DNA of 49,596 bases from Patescibacteria group bacterium (GCA_020148055.1 JAHCRF010000004.1:1-49596), one strand, 5' to 3'; positions 1 to 8,414 are shown, counted from the stretch's first letter. Numbers and translations are program-made. Notes: generated by a model not told the origin, from the sequence alone.

Positions 1-32
1 GATGCCGAATGCTGAGACTTAAAATAAAACAG

Positions 33-67
33 GCCGAATTGTAGGTTTTTACTTTTCGGCTTTTTTT
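33..67 (+). terminator. Rho-independent terminator
   Basis: GCCGAA (33-38) pairs with TTCGGC (55-60) and is followed by seven T residues on the + strand. It would end a + strand transcript entering from outside the window. It also sits 3 nt beyond the nrdG stop, so it may insulate the convergent - strand nrd operon. Confidence 0.65.
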
Positions 68-69
68 GT

Positions 70-795
70 TTATCTTATCTGACAGAGTTCGAAAAAGGGG
101 GCTATAGCATTACGAATTTCGATTAACTTTTCTTGAGGATAGGGTTTTATTTTCTCAAATTTTGGATTAATTGTTTTTTCTGGTCTAAAATTTTGTAAAA
201 AATATTTTCCTTGCCCTTCGAAGCCCTGGCGAAGACGGGTTGGCTCCGAAATCCAGCGAGCGATTTTTAAAATATCTTCTTTTTTGAGTAAAGTAGGAAC
301 TATTGTGGTTCGAAATTCAAAATCAATTAAGGAATTTTTTAAAATTCCTAATGAGTTTTCGATGTTTTTTATATTTATTTTTCTACCAACTAATTTTTCA
401 TATCTTTCTTTTGGGGCTTTGATATCTATGGCAACATAATCAATCAATTTCTTATCAATTAAATCTTTCAACATTTTAGGATTTGATCCGTTGGTGTCTA
501 ATTTTACTGAATAGCCCAATTTTTTTATTTTTTTGACAAACTTTGGTAAATCTTCATGAATGGTTGGCTCTCCCCCACAGATCACAACCCCCCCAATTAA
601 TCGTTTTCTTTCTTTTAAAAATCCAAAAAATTCTTTTTCTGAAATTTTAGGTTGAAATTTTATTTTTTCTGGTAAGACCAGCTCTGCTGAATAACACCAC
701 GGGCATCTAAAATTGCAGCCGATAGTAAAAACCGTGCAAGCTATCTTGCCCGGATAATCGATTAAAGTTAGTTTTTGAAGACCACCTATTTTCAT
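70..795 (-). CDS. nrdG: Anaerobic ribonucleotide reductase activating radical SAM enzyme
   Basis: Radical SAM activase that uses a [4Fe-4S] cluster and SAM to place the glycyl radical on NrdD. The cluster motif is C27-x3-C31-x2-C34, and a GGEPT motif near residue 75 is the SAM-binding loop. At 241 aa with an N-terminal LTLIDYPGK stretch it matches the NrdG2 subtype (TIGR02495) rather than the short E. coli NrdG. It starts 4 nt after the nrdD stop, so the two are surely one operon. Oddity: residues about 182-196 are encoded by a GC-rich palindromic stretch (211-240) in an otherwise AT-rich gene, looking like an in-frame insertion. Confidence 0.93.
   Translation of the reverse strand: MKIGGLQKLTLIDYPGKIACTVFTIGCNFRCPWCYSAELVLPEKIKFQPKISEKEFFGFLKERKRLIGGVVICGGEPTIHEDLPKFVKKIKKLGYSVKLDTNGSNPKMLKDLIDKKLIDYVAIDIKAPKERYEKLVGRKINIKNIENSLGILKNSLIDFEFRTTIVPTLLKKEDILKIARWISEPTRLRQGFEGQGKYFLQNFRPEKTINPKFEKIKPYPQEKLIEIRNAIAPFFELCQIR
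211..240. repeat. GC-rich palindromic insert inside nrdG
   Basis: CTTCG (216-220) pairs with CGAAG (230-234) inside a GC-rich 30-nt stretch with flanking CCC/GGG. It codes for a short Arg/Gln/Gly-rich peptide in the C-terminal third of NrdG. The base composition contrasts sharply with the neighbouring sequence. Similar GC-rich palindromes occur inside fusA and the 14889 ATPase gene and in several intergenic gaps of this window. Confidence 0.5.
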
Positions 796-799
796 GGGA

Positions 800-2920
800 T
801 TATTTAGCCGCTACCGCTTTTGGCAATTTGAATTCCTTTCGCTGTTTAAATTCCTGTTGTTTTCCCAGATTCCATTGTTGTACGGGGCGGAGATATCCGA
901 CCACCCTCGAATAAACCTCGCAGGCTTGCTTGATTGTACATTTTGGACAGAAAAAATGCTCTCCTGCTAAATAACCATGGACAGGACAAATTGAGAAAGT
1001 AGGAGTAAGAGTAATATAAGGTAATTTGAAATTTTCAAAAATTTTCTTAATTAGATTTTTAACAGTCTGAATATCAGAGACTCGCTCACCCAAAAAGAGG
1101 TGGAGTACTGTGCCACCTGTATACTTAGATTGGATTTTATCTTGAAGTTTTAAAGCTTTAAAAATATCGTTAGTATAATTCACCGGCAGTATTGTCGAAT
1201 TTGTATAATAGGGCACTTTTTTTGTTCCGGCAGTAACAATATCTGGATATTTTTCTTTATCGATTTTTGCTTGGCGATAACTTGTCCCCTCGCCGGGGGT
1301 AGCTTCTAGATTATACAAATTACCAGTTTCTTTTTGATATTTTATTAATCTTTGTCTCATAGAATCTAAAACTTCAATGGCAAATCTTCTTCCTCGGCGA
1401 GAGGCAATATTTTCGCCAATAAAATTTAAAAGGGCTTCGTTCATTCCTATTAACCCAATTGTTGAGAAGTGATTTCCATAATAGGAATTTCTTAATTTTT
1501 TAACTGGTGCTAAATAGTATTTTGAATAGGGATAAAGGCCTTTTTCCATAAAATTTTCTAAGGCCTTCCTTTTAATTTCCAAACTCTCTTTAGCTAAATC
1601 CATTAAACGAACTAATCTTTCAAAAAATTCTTTTTTAGTTTTAGAAAGGTATCCAATTCGAGGAATATTTATGGTTACCACCCCAATGCTGCCGGTAAGA
1701 GGAGCTGAGCCAAATAATCCTCCTCCTCTTTTGTAAAGTTCTTTATTTGACAATCTCAATCTACAACACATGCTTCTAAAATCTTCTGGTTTCATATCTG
1801 ATTGAATAAAATTTTGAAAATAGTTTACGCCATATTTTGCTGTTGCTTCCCATAACGGATTTAAAGCCGGGTTATTCCAATCAAAATCTTTAGTGATGCT
1901 TACGGTAGGAATAGGAAAGGTAAAGGGCCGGTTTTTAGCATCGCCTTCTATTAATATTTCATAAAAAGCCCGATTAAATGTATTCATTTCTTCCTGAAAT
2001 TCGCCATAGGTTTCCTTTTGAGGCTTTCCTCCAATAATTACTGCCTGATTGGCCAAAAATTCTGGCGACTTAATATCTAAGGTCACATTTAAGAATGGGG
2101 TTTGGAAGCCCACCCTTGTTGGCACCATGCAGTTATACAAAAATTCTTGCATTGCCTGTTTGACTTCTAAATAATTTAATCTGTCATAACGAATGAATGG
2201 GGCAAGCAAAGTATCAAAATTTGAAACAGCATTAGCTCCTGCTGTCTCGCCCTGGAGCGTATAAAAGAAATTCACCAATTGACCCAGAGCTGTGCTAAAA
2301 TGTTTTGCTGGTCGGCATTCCAACTTTCCTGTAACTCCGCCAAAACCACGCAAAAGTAAATCATATAGATCCCAACCCATACAGTAGCAAGCAAGGGTTT
2401 CTAAATTATGGATATGAAAATCCTCGTTAGTGGCGGCTTCCCTTATTTCTTTTGGGTAGACTTTATTCAGCCAGTATTTTTTAGCAATGGCTGCCATTCC
2501 ATATTGATTTAATCCTTGAAGGGAATAGCTCATATTGGCATTTTCATAAACTTGCCAGTCGAGCTCCTGTAAATAGCTATCAACCATCTCTGTTGATTCA
2601 TCAACAATTGCTGTTGCCTCCCTTATTCTTCTTCTCTGTTCTCTATATAAAATATAGGCCTTGGCAGTCTCAACCAGGCCTTCTAAAATTAAAATTTCTT
2701 CAATAATGTCTTGGATCTGCTCGACATGAGGAATTTCATCTTCCTTAAATCTTCGATTTAAAATCTTTACTATCTTATTAGAAAGTCTTTTTGCTCGCTT
2801 TCCATCACCTTTACCGGTAGCTGTTAAAGCTTTAAAAATTACATCAATAATTCTTGTCTCGTCAAAATCAACAATTGTTCCGTCTCTCTTTTGAACTTTA
2901 GTAATGTTATTTTTTACCAT
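800..2920 (-). CDS. nrdD: Anaerobic ribonucleoside-triphosphate reductase (class III)
   Basis: Makes dNTPs from NTPs without oxygen through a glycyl radical. The 706-aa chain has an N-terminal ATP-cone (about residues 5-100, starting with the KRDGTIVDFD motif), the ten-stranded barrel domain, a zinc site near the C-terminus (CPVHG ... CPKC) and the glycyl-radical loop RVVGYLRPVQ with its Gly about 25 residues from the end. Length and motif order fit TIGR02487. NrdG follows after 4 nt. Transcription probably starts at the promoter at 2962-2990. No aerobic class I or II reductase is seen in the window. Confidence 0.96.
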   Translation of the reverse strand: MVKNNITKVQKRDGTIVDFDETRIIDVIFKALTATGKGDGKRAKRLSNKIVKILNRRFKEDEIPHVEQIQDIIEEILILEGLVETAKAYILYREQRRRIREATAIVDESTEMVDSYLQELDWQVYENANMSYSLQGLNQYGMAAIAKKYWLNKVYPKEIREAATNEDFHIHNLETLACYCMGWDLYDLLLRGFGGVTGKLECRPAKHFSTALGQLVNFFYTLQGETAGANAVSNFDTLLAPFIRYDRLNYLEVKQAMQEFLYNCMVPTRVGFQTPFLNVTLDIKSPEFLANQAVIIGGKPQKETYGEFQEEMNTFNRAFYEILIEGDAKNRPFTFPIPTVSITKDFDWNNPALNPLWEATAKYGVNYFQNFIQSDMKPEDFRSMCCRLRLSNKELYKRGGGLFGSAPLTGSIGVVTINIPRIGYLSKTKKEFFERLVRLMDLAKESLEIKRKALENFMEKGLYPYSKYYLAPVKKLRNSYYGNHFSTIGLIGMNEALLNFIGENIASRRGRRFAIEVLDSMRQRLIKYQKETGNLYNLEATPGEGTSYRQAKIDKEKYPDIVTAGTKKVPYYTNSTILPVNYTNDIFKALKLQDKIQSKYTGGTVLHLFLGERVSDIQTVKNLIKKIFENFKLPYITLTPTFSICPVHGYLAGEHFFCPKCTIKQACEVYSRVVGYLRPVQQWNLGKQQEFKQRKEFKLPKAVAAK

Positions 2921-2961
2921 ATTTATCCGATAAAAAAACCTTTTTTAATAAAGATTAGTCT

Positions 2962-2990
2962 ATTCTAACTCAAAAGAAAAACAGGGTCAA
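2962..2990 (-). promoter_or_regulatory. Promoter of nrdDG
   Basis: On the - strand a TTGACC -35 box (2985-2990) is separated by 17 nt from a TAGAAT -10 box (2962-2967). A start near 2955 would leave an untranslated leader of about 35 nt before the nrdD ATG at 2920. Confidence 0.6.
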
Positions 2991-3010
2991 ACCCCGCCAA
3001 ACGCAATAAT

Positions 3011-3019
3011 TGTGGATAA
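3011..3019 (-). promoter_or_regulatory. Perfect DnaA box upstream of nrdDG
   Basis: The - strand reads TTATCCACA, the consensus 9-mer bound by DnaA, about 20 nt upstream of the nrdDG -35 box and just after the ftsZ stop. A single 9-mer can occur by chance, but DnaA boxes upstream of ribonucleotide reductase genes are known to regulate E. coli nrdAB. Confidence 0.4.
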
Positions 3020-3029
3020 CTCCTTTTAA

Positions 3030-3962
3030 TTAGAATCCGGTAGCAATAACTGTTACTTTTATTTCTCCTTTTTTCAATCTTTCACTCTGGACCGCTCCAA
3101 AGATCACTTTGGCTTCAGGATTTATCTCCTGAGTAATAACCTTAGCCACCTCATCAATCTCAGAAAGACTAATATCTCTTCCACCCGAAATATTAAACAA
3201 AACTCCTTTTGCTCCTTTACAAGACATATCAAGTAGAGGGGAATTAATTGCTCTTATGGCAGCTTCTTCAGCTCGCTTTTGACCTCGAGCTCGGCCTATT
3301 CCAAATAAAGCTGTGCCTGAATTTTTTAGAACTGCTTTCACATCAGCAAAATCAACATTGATAATACCGGGAAGTAAAATTAAATCGGAAATTCCTTGAA
3401 CCGCCTGCTTTAAAATATCATCGCAAATCCAAAAGGCATTTGAAAGAGAAATATTTGGGTCTAAAACTGAAAGAAGTTTATCATTAGAAATAGAAATTAA
3501 ACTATCAACTCTTTCTTTTAGTTCTTTGAGACCAGCTTTTGCAATATTCTTTCGAAAAATCCCCTCAAAAGAAAAAGGTTTAGTTACTACCGCCACAGTT
3601 AAAGCCCCTTGTTTTTTGGCAATCTCAGCAATAACCGGAGAGCCTCCGGTTCCGGAGCCGCCACCCAGACCGCAGGTAATAAAAACCATATCTGTGCCTT
3701 TTAAAATCTCAGAAATTTCTTTCCCTTGCTCCTCAGCCGCTTTCCTACCAATTTCTGGATTCATCCCTGTCCCTAAACCTTTAGTTAAATTCTTCCCAAT
3801 TCTGAGTTTAAAGTGGGCCCGAGTTATTTTAAGATCCTGAAGGTCGGTATTCATGGCAATCAAATCTACTCCCTCAATTTTAGATTTCATCATTCTTGTA
3901 ATGGCATTAGAACCTGAACCTCCTATTCCAACTACTTTAATTTTTGTTTTAATTTTTCTCAT
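3030..3962 (-). CDS. ftsZ: Cell division GTPase FtsZ, tail-less
   Basis: Tubulin-like GTPase that forms the division ring. The 310 aa hold the N-terminal GTPase domain with the nucleotide loop GIGGSGSNA (12-20), the tubulin signature GGGSGTG (100-106) and the catalytic T7 loop NVDFAD (202-207), followed by the C-terminal subdomain. The chain stops about where the globular core ends. The usual flexible linker and the conserved C-terminal peptide that binds FtsA, ZipA or SepF in other bacteria are missing. No ftsA neighbour is present. It follows fusA by 52 nt on the same strand and is probably co-transcribed with it. Confidence 0.93.
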   Translation of the reverse strand: MRKIKTKIKVVGIGGSGSNAITRMMKSKIEGVDLIAMNTDLQDLKITRAHFKLRIGKNLTKGLGTGMNPEIGRKAAEEQGKEISEILKGTDMVFITCGLGGGSGTGGSPVIAEIAKKQGALTVAVVTKPFSFEGIFRKNIAKAGLKELKERVDSLISISNDKLLSVLDPNISLSNAFWICDDILKQAVQGISDLILLPGIINVDFADVKAVLKNSGTALFGIGRARGQKRAEEAAIRAINSPLLDMSCKGAKGVLFNISGGRDISLSEIDEVAKVITQEINPEAKVIFGAVQSERLKKGEIKVTVIATGF

Positions 3963-4014
3963 AATTTGAGCGTTAGCGAGAAATATCCCTAGAGGTATAA
4001 TTTTATTTGAAGGA

Positions 4015-6153
4015 TTATTTTCTTTTTCCTTCTATTATTTCTTGGGTTATATTGTCCGGTATCTCTTCGTAATGATCGAATTCCATGGTGAAGGTTCCTC
4101 TCCCTTCAGTTAAAGAACGTAAAGCAGTAGCATAACCAAACATCTCAGCCAAAGGAACTTTAGCATCAATAACTTTCAGATTTATTCTATCCTTAGTTTC
4201 TTCGATTTTTCCTCGCCTAGCCGCCAAATCCGAAATAATATCTCCAAAAAATTCTGAGGGAATAATCACCTCTAATCTCATAATTGGCTCGAGTAAGACC
4301 AATTTTGCCTTCTTGGCAGCTGTCTGAAGAGCTGCCGAACCAGCAATTTTAAAAGCCATTTCTGAAGAATCAACCTCATGAAAAGAACCATCATAGAGGG
4401 TTACCTTCATATCGACCAGAGGGTAACCTGCCAAAATTCCTTTTTCTAAAGCTTCTTTTACACCTTTCTTAACTGCCGGAATAAACTCTTTAGGAATGAT
4501 TCCTCCTTTAATTTTATCGACAAATTCAAACCCCTCCCCTCGTTTTTTTGGCTCAACTTTTAACCAAACATGGCCATATTGACCGCGACCTCCCGATTGC
4601 CTGATATACTTTCCTTCAGCTTCCGATGTCCTTTTTATTGTTTCTTTGTAGGCAACTTGGGGTTTACCAACATTGCTTTCGACTTTGAATTCTCTTTTCA
4701 TTCTATCAGTAATAATTTCAAGATGTAACTCACCCATTCCAGAAATAATTGTTTCCCCAGTTTCTAAATCCTGTTTAGTTTTAAAAGTTGGGTCTTCTTC
4801 AGAGAGTTTTTTTAACACCTGGCTCATTTTTTCTTGGTCTTGTTTAGTCTTTGGCTCAATTCGGACAGCAATGACCGGTTCAGGAAAGGTAATCTTCTCA
4901 AGTAAAACTGGATGGTCCTCACTACAAAGAGTGTGACCAGTAGAAGTTTTTTTCAAGCCAATGGTGGCTCCAATGTCTCCGGCAAAGAGCTCTTGAACTT
5001 CCTCTCTTTTGCTAGCATGCATTCTTAAAATTCGACCTATTCTTTCTTTCTCCCCGGCAGTCGGATTCAAGACATAAGATCCTCTTTTTAAACATCCAGA
5101 ATAAACTCGAAAATAGATCAGGGTGCCGATATAAGGGTCGGCTGCAACTTTAAAAACCAGGGCAGAAAATGGTTCTGAATCTGAAGCTTTTCTCTCAATT
5201 TCCTGACCGGTTTTAGGATCAACCCCCTTAACTGGAGGGAGATCAACAGGATTAGGAAGAAAATCACAAACTCCATCTAATAGTGTTTGAATTCCTTTGT
5301 TTCTTAAGGCTGCTCCGCAAAAAACGGGAATAAGATTATATTCTATCGTTGCTTTCCTTAAAGCTTTTCTCAGTTCATCAACTGAAAATTCTTTTTTTGC
5401 CAAATATTTCTCTAAGACCTTTGCGTCTTCGGCTGCAATTTTTTCAACTAATTTTGCTCTCCACTTTTTAGCTTTTTCTAAGTGCTCCTTGGGGATCTCC
5501 TCAGCTTTAACTATTTGACCAAAATCACCTTCAAATCTTAACGCTTTCATCTCTAAAAGATCAATCACTCCCTCAAATTTATCTTCCTCGCCTATTGGTA
5601 ATTGAAGGGCAAGGGCCGCTGGCGATAATTTCTGCAAAATTGATTTAAGGCTTTTCTCAAAAGAGGCACCAACCCTATCCATTTTATTAATAAAGCAAAT
5701 TCTGGGTACTTTAAATTTATCTGCCTGACGCCAGACGGTCTCTGACTGAGGTTCAACTCCTGCTACTCCATCAAAAACCACTACTGCTCCATCCAGGACT
5801 CGCAATGACCTTTGAACTTCAGCCGTAAAATCAATGTGACCAGGAGTATCAATGATATTAATTTGACATTCCTTCTCTTTTCCGCCTTGTTTCGCCTGTT
5901 GCTCTGTCTCTCTTCGCCTACCGACGTAAGTCGGCACCCAGAAACACGTAGTGGCAGCAGCAGTAATAGTAATCCCCCGTTCTCTTTCCTGAATCATCCA
6001 ATCCATAATTGCCTCTCCATCATGAACTTCTCCCATCTTATGAGAAACTCCAGTGTAAAACAAAATCCGCTCAGTGACGGTTGTCTTGCCAGCGTCAATA
6101 TGGGCGATAATTCCGATATCTCGATATTGTTCTATTGGATAAATACGTGGCAT
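4015..6153 (-). CDS. fusA: Translation elongation factor G
   Basis: Ribosomal translocase GTPase, 712 aa. It shows G1 AHIDAGKTT, switch I ending in AATTCFW, G3 DTPGH and G4 NKMD, then domains II to V. A Shine-Dalgarno-like AGGAG lies directly before the ATG. Oddity: between switch I and G3 (about residues 70-94) there are roughly 22 extra residues rich in Arg, Gln and Lys, where EF-G normally has only about five. This segment is encoded by a GC-rich stretch with a perfect small hairpin (5921-5934). It lies close to the nucleotide-sensing switch, so it must be tolerated structurally or the base sequence is wrong. Confidence 0.96.
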   Translation of the reverse strand: MPRIYPIEQYRDIGIIAHIDAGKTTVTERILFYTGVSHKMGEVHDGEAIMDWMIQERERGITITAAATTCFWVPTYVGRRRETEQQAKQGGKEKECQINIIDTPGHIDFTAEVQRSLRVLDGAVVVFDGVAGVEPQSETVWRQADKFKVPRICFINKMDRVGASFEKSLKSILQKLSPAALALQLPIGEEDKFEGVIDLLEMKALRFEGDFGQIVKAEEIPKEHLEKAKKWRAKLVEKIAAEDAKVLEKYLAKKEFSVDELRKALRKATIEYNLIPVFCGAALRNKGIQTLLDGVCDFLPNPVDLPPVKGVDPKTGQEIERKASDSEPFSALVFKVAADPYIGTLIYFRVYSGCLKRGSYVLNPTAGEKERIGRILRMHASKREEVQELFAGDIGATIGLKKTSTGHTLCSEDHPVLLEKITFPEPVIAVRIEPKTKQDQEKMSQVLKKLSEEDPTFKTKQDLETGETIISGMGELHLEIITDRMKREFKVESNVGKPQVAYKETIKRTSEAEGKYIRQSGGRGQYGHVWLKVEPKKRGEGFEFVDKIKGGIIPKEFIPAVKKGVKEALEKGILAGYPLVDMKVTLYDGSFHEVDSSEMAFKIAGSAALQTAAKKAKLVLLEPIMRLEVIIPSEFFGDIISDLAARRGKIEETKDRINLKVIDAKVPLAEMFGYATALRSLTEGRGTFTMEFDHYEEIPDNITQEIIEGKRK
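5921..5934. repeat. Palindrome inside the fusA in-frame insert
   Basis: CCGAC-GTAA-GTCGG is a perfect 5-bp hairpin with a four-base loop. It is part of a roughly 70-nt segment (5872-5943) absent from typical fusA genes, which codes for the extra residues after switch I. Confidence 0.55.
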
Positions 6154-6208
6154 ATCTCCTATAAATTACGAATAAGGGTCTTTAAGCGAGGGAAGTAATT
6201 TTTATGGA

Positions 6209-6258
6209 CAGGGGCCCGCGAAGCGGGAGGGTGGTGGGTGGAGTCCCGACCCCTCCTG
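6209..6258. repeat. GC-rich imperfect palindrome in the rpsG-fusA spacer
   Basis: The 117-nt gap between rpsG and fusA holds CCCGC-GAA-GCGGG (6215-6227) nested in CAGGGG...CCCCTCCTG. The intervening + strand run is G-rich (GGGAGGGTGGTGGGTGG), capable of quadruplex formation on that strand. A second perfect 10-bp hairpin (6262-6285) spans the rpsG stop codon. Confidence 0.5.
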
Positions 6259-6270
6259 TGCCATTTTGCT

Positions 6271-6738
6271 TTACCAAGCAAAATGGGCGAAGGCACGATT
6301 AGCTTCAGCCATACGATGCATGTTAATTTTCTTTTTTATTGCTGCCCCAGTATTATTCGAAGCCGCAATTAATTCCTCGGCTAATTTCTCTCTCATTGGT
6401 CTCCCTTTTCTTGATTTGGCTGCCTGGATTATCCAACGTATGGCTAAGGTTAATCTTCTCTCTCCTCTAACTTCTCTTGGAACCTGATAGGTTGCTCCTC
6501 CAATCCTTCTTGGTTTTACCTCAAGGAGAGGAGCAGCGTTTTTTAAAGCTAAATCAAAAATCTCCAAAGGATCTTTTTTGGTCTTTTCTTTAATAATGTC
6601 AAAGGTTCGATAGACAATTTTTCTAGCAATAGTTTTTTCACCCCGTCTCATCACTTGGTTAATGAATTTGGCTATAGTGACATTATCATAAACTGGATCA
6701 GGAGGAATATTTCTTTTTGTTTTCTTTTTCTGGCGCAT
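6271..6738 (-). CDS. rpsG: 30S ribosomal protein S7
   Basis: S7 binds the 3' major domain of 16S rRNA and nucleates assembly of the small-subunit head. The 155-aa length is normal for the family, and conserved stretches such as the GGATYQVP loop and the [10 protein letters not shown] helix are visible. It begins 9 nt after rpsL, the usual str-operon order. The stop codon lies inside a perfect hairpin with 10-bp stem and four-base loop (6262-6285), which could act in mRNA processing or regulation. Confidence 0.97.
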   Translation of the reverse strand: MRQKKKTKRNIPPDPVYDNVTIAKFINQVMRRGEKTIARKIVYRTFDIIKEKTKKDPLEIFDLALKNAAPLLEVKPRRIGGATYQVPREVRGERRLTLAIRWIIQAAKSRKGRPMREKLAEELIAASNNTGAAIKKKINMHRMAEANRAFAHFAW

Positions 6739-6746
6739 AATTTTTA

Positions 6747-7157
6747 TTATTTTTCTTTTTTGGTTCCATATTTTGATCTCTCCTGTTTCCTTCCTTCAAC
6801 CCCACCTATGTCTAAAATTCCTCTCACTATATGATACCTCACTCCTGGCAAATCTTTAACTCTTCCTCCTCTAACTAAAACCACTGAGTGCTCTTGTAAA
6901 TTATGACCTTCCCCGGGAATATAAGCAGTAATCTCCATTCCATTGGTTAATCTTACTCTGGCTACTTTTCTTAAAGCCGAGTTTGGTTTTTTTGGAGTAA
7001 CAGTAAAAACTTTTAAACAAACGCCTCTTTTAAATGGAGAAGAATATTTTATCTGTCGATTTTTTAAAGGATTAAAACTAAATTTCAAAGCCGGCGTTCT
7101 GGCACGCTTTTTAATTTTTTTTCTACCTTTTTTAATAAGTTGATGAATGGTTGGCAT
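6747..7157 (-). CDS. rpsL: 30S ribosomal protein S12
   Basis: Decoding-centre protein of the small subunit. The 136-aa chain carries the hallmark [15 protein letters not shown] loop and the [28 protein letters not shown] region. Both streptomycin-associated lysine loops are in place, the second as RVKDLPG. It is first in an rpsL-rpsG-fusA set without tuf, directly downstream of the M50 protease gene (41-nt gap), so it may be read from the promoter at 7835-7862. Confidence 0.97.
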   Translation of the reverse strand: MPTIHQLIKKGRKKIKKRARTPALKFSFNPLKNRQIKYSSPFKRGVCLKVFTVTPKKPNSALRKVARVRLTNGMEITAYIPGEGHNLQEHSVVLVRGGRVKDLPGVRYHIVRGILDIGGVEGRKQERSKYGTKKEK

Positions 7158-7198
7158 ATCAAATTACAATTTAACACAAATAAATTCGAAAGTCAATC

Positions 7199-7828
7199 CT
7201 AAAAAAACGGCGCTGGCACACCAACAATTAATCGGAAAATCCAACTTAACAGTTTAAAGATTAATGGCCATATCAATTGAAGAGAAAAAATTAAAAAAAA
7301 TAAAACAAAAAGCCAGTACTGCCGCAGGAAAATTTTGATATTCTCCATCGAACGAGGGAGTAAAGCAAAAATTACGTGAGAACCATCCAAAGGAGGAACA
7401 GGTAATAAATTAAATATTGCTAAAAGTAAATTTATAGTGACGATGTAGCTAAACATTAAATAAAAGCCAGGAAAGGCAGATAGCGCTGGAAAAAACCGTA
7501 TTACTAAACCAAAAAATAAAGCTATAAAAAGATTTGCTCCTGGGCCAGCTAAAGCAACCTTAACTCCATCGTATTTGGGATTTCGAAAATTATATGGATT
7601 TATCGGAACCGGCTTTGCCGCCCCAATTGGGAAACCAAAAAGAAAATAGGTTATTAAAGGTAAAATAATTGAGCCAAAAAAATCTAAATGTCGAACGGGA
7701 TTTAAAGAAAGGCGACCAGCATATTTGGCTGTTGGATCTCCTAAATAATCTGCCATTACTCCATGAGAAACTTCATGGATGACAACTGAAAAAAGTAGAA
7801 TAATCAGGGAAAAAATAATGGTTTCCAT
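7199..7828 (-). CDS. Site-2 protease family (M50) intramembrane metalloprotease
   Basis: Polytopic zinc protease, 209 aa with about five membrane segments. The first helix carries the HEVSH (HExxH) zinc motif near residue 18, and a later helix carries the second-ligand motif NLLPVPPLDGSHV. This is the short rhomboid-like subgroup of M50 without PDZ domains, whose substrates are mostly unknown. The -10 box (7835-7840) ends 7 nt before the ATG, so the transcript probably begins at or very near the start codon (leaderless). Confidence 0.88.
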   Translation of the reverse strand: METIIFSLIILLFSVVIHEVSHGVMADYLGDPTAKYAGRLSLNPVRHLDFFGSIILPLITYFLFGFPIGAAKPVPINPYNFRNPKYDGVKVALAGPGANLFIALFFGLVIRFFPALSAFPGFYLMFSYIVTINLLLAIFNLLPVPPLDGSHVIFALLPRSMENIKIFLRQYWLFVLFFLIFSLQLIWPLIFKLLSWIFRLIVGVPAPFF

Positions 7829-7834
7829 TTTTTT

Positions 7835-7862
7835 ACTATAACATACCCAAAAACCTTGCCAA
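7835..7862 (-). promoter_or_regulatory. Promoter of M50 protease (and possibly the str operon)
   Basis: TTGGCA (7857-7862), 16-nt spacer, TATAGT (7835-7840) on the - strand. The expected start falls on or beside the ATG at 7828, implying a leaderless mRNA. Confidence 0.55.
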
Positions 7863-7892
7863 AATTTTAAAAAAATCTTAAAATTAAATAAT

Positions 7893-8114
7893 ATGGCGAA
7901 GCAATGCGCTATTTGCGGTAAAAAATCAAGATTGGTCTGGAGATTAGTGAAACTCCGGGGAAAATATAACCCTACAATAAAAAGGAGGGTTTATCCTAAT
8001 TTACAATGGGTTCGAATTCCTCCTAATGTAAAAAAAGAATCTTATCGGAAATTTGCCGGTAAGCGAATTTTAGCTTGCACTAAATGTATTAAAGCTCTAT
8101 CAAAAAGAAAGTAA
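7893..8114 (+). CDS. rpmB: 50S ribosomal protein L28
   Basis: Large-subunit protein, 73 aa. It has an N-terminal CAICGKK zinc knuckle paired with a C-terminal CTKC, so it is the four-cysteine, zinc-binding form of L28, and the central RVYPNLQ stretch is typical. It is divergent from the M50 gene across a 64-nt gap. tRNA-Pro begins only 3 nt after its stop, so mRNA and tRNA must be cut from one transcript unless the tRNA has an internal promoter. Confidence 0.94.
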   Translation: MAKQCAICGKKSRLVWRLVKLRGKYNPTIKRRVYPNLQWVRIPPNVKKESYRKFAGKRILACTKCIKALSKRK

Positions 8115-8117
8115 AAT

Positions 8118-8193
8118 CGGGGTGTGGTGTAACGGTTAACATACGCCCTTGGGGTGGGCGTGATAGCGGGTTCAACTCCCGCCACCCCGACCA
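8118..8193 (+). tRNA. tRNA-Pro (anticodon GGG), CCA encoded
   Basis: A complete cloverleaf can be drawn: perfect 7-bp acceptor CGGGGTG/CACCCCG, D arm GTGT/ACAT, anticodon arm CGCCC-TTGGGGT-GGGCG with anticodon GGG, and T arm GCGGG-TTCAACT-CCCGC. The discriminator is A and CCA is encoded at 8191-8193. It is immediately downstream of rpmB on the same strand. Confidence 0.95.
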
Positions 8194-8194
8194 T

Positions 8195-8340
8195 AAAAGC
8201 CCTGCCTTCCTTTCTAGAGAGTCTTCTGGAAAAACAAATCAGGTGGGTGTCAAAGGTGCAGCCCACGGGCTACACTCATTTCAGACTCCCTGTGAAACGT
8301 ATTTGTCCCAGAATCAACTAGAAAGAATTTAGCAGGGCTA
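8195..8340 (-). ncRNA. Rod-shaped 6S-like small RNA
   Basis: The ends pair as AGCCCTGC/GCAGGGCT (8198-8205 with 8332-8339). Inside follow CTTTCTAG/CTAGAAAG, CTGG/CCAG with ACAAAT/ATTTGT, CAGG/CCTG, and a terminal hairpin around GTGTAGCCC/GGGCTGCAC, separated by internal loops. This long rod with bubbles and a closing stem followed by TTTTA resembles 6S RNA, which mimics an open promoter and binds RNA polymerase. A well-placed promoter (8346-8373) starts it at the closing stem. The family assignment rests on architecture only; the existence of a - strand RNA is much better supported. Confidence 0.5.
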
Positions 8341-8345
8341 ATTTA

Positions 8346-8373
8346 ATATTAGCTCTTTAAAAAAGATTGTCAA
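8346..8373 (-). promoter_or_regulatory. Promoter of the 6S-like RNA
   Basis: Consensus TTGACA (8368-8373), 16-nt spacer, TAATAT (8346-8351). The predicted start is at about 8339, the first base of the RNA's closing stem. Confidence 0.7.
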
Positions 8374-8414
8374 GTTCCCAAAACCCTTTCGTCTCTCTAA
8401 GATATTCACAGTCC

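Noticed and set aside
3000-3030. Replication origin
   Set aside because: Only one DnaA box is found, without dnaA/dnaN neighbours, box clusters or an AT-rich unwinding region.
5812-6198. 128-codon + strand ORF opposite the start of fusA
   Set aside because: Fully antisense to the conserved EF-G G domain; it is a shadow frame without family features.
8042-8266. 74-codon - strand ORF across tRNA-Pro
   Set aside because: Its peptide is the usual antisense translation of a tRNA, and it overlaps rpmB, the tRNA and the 6S-like RNA.
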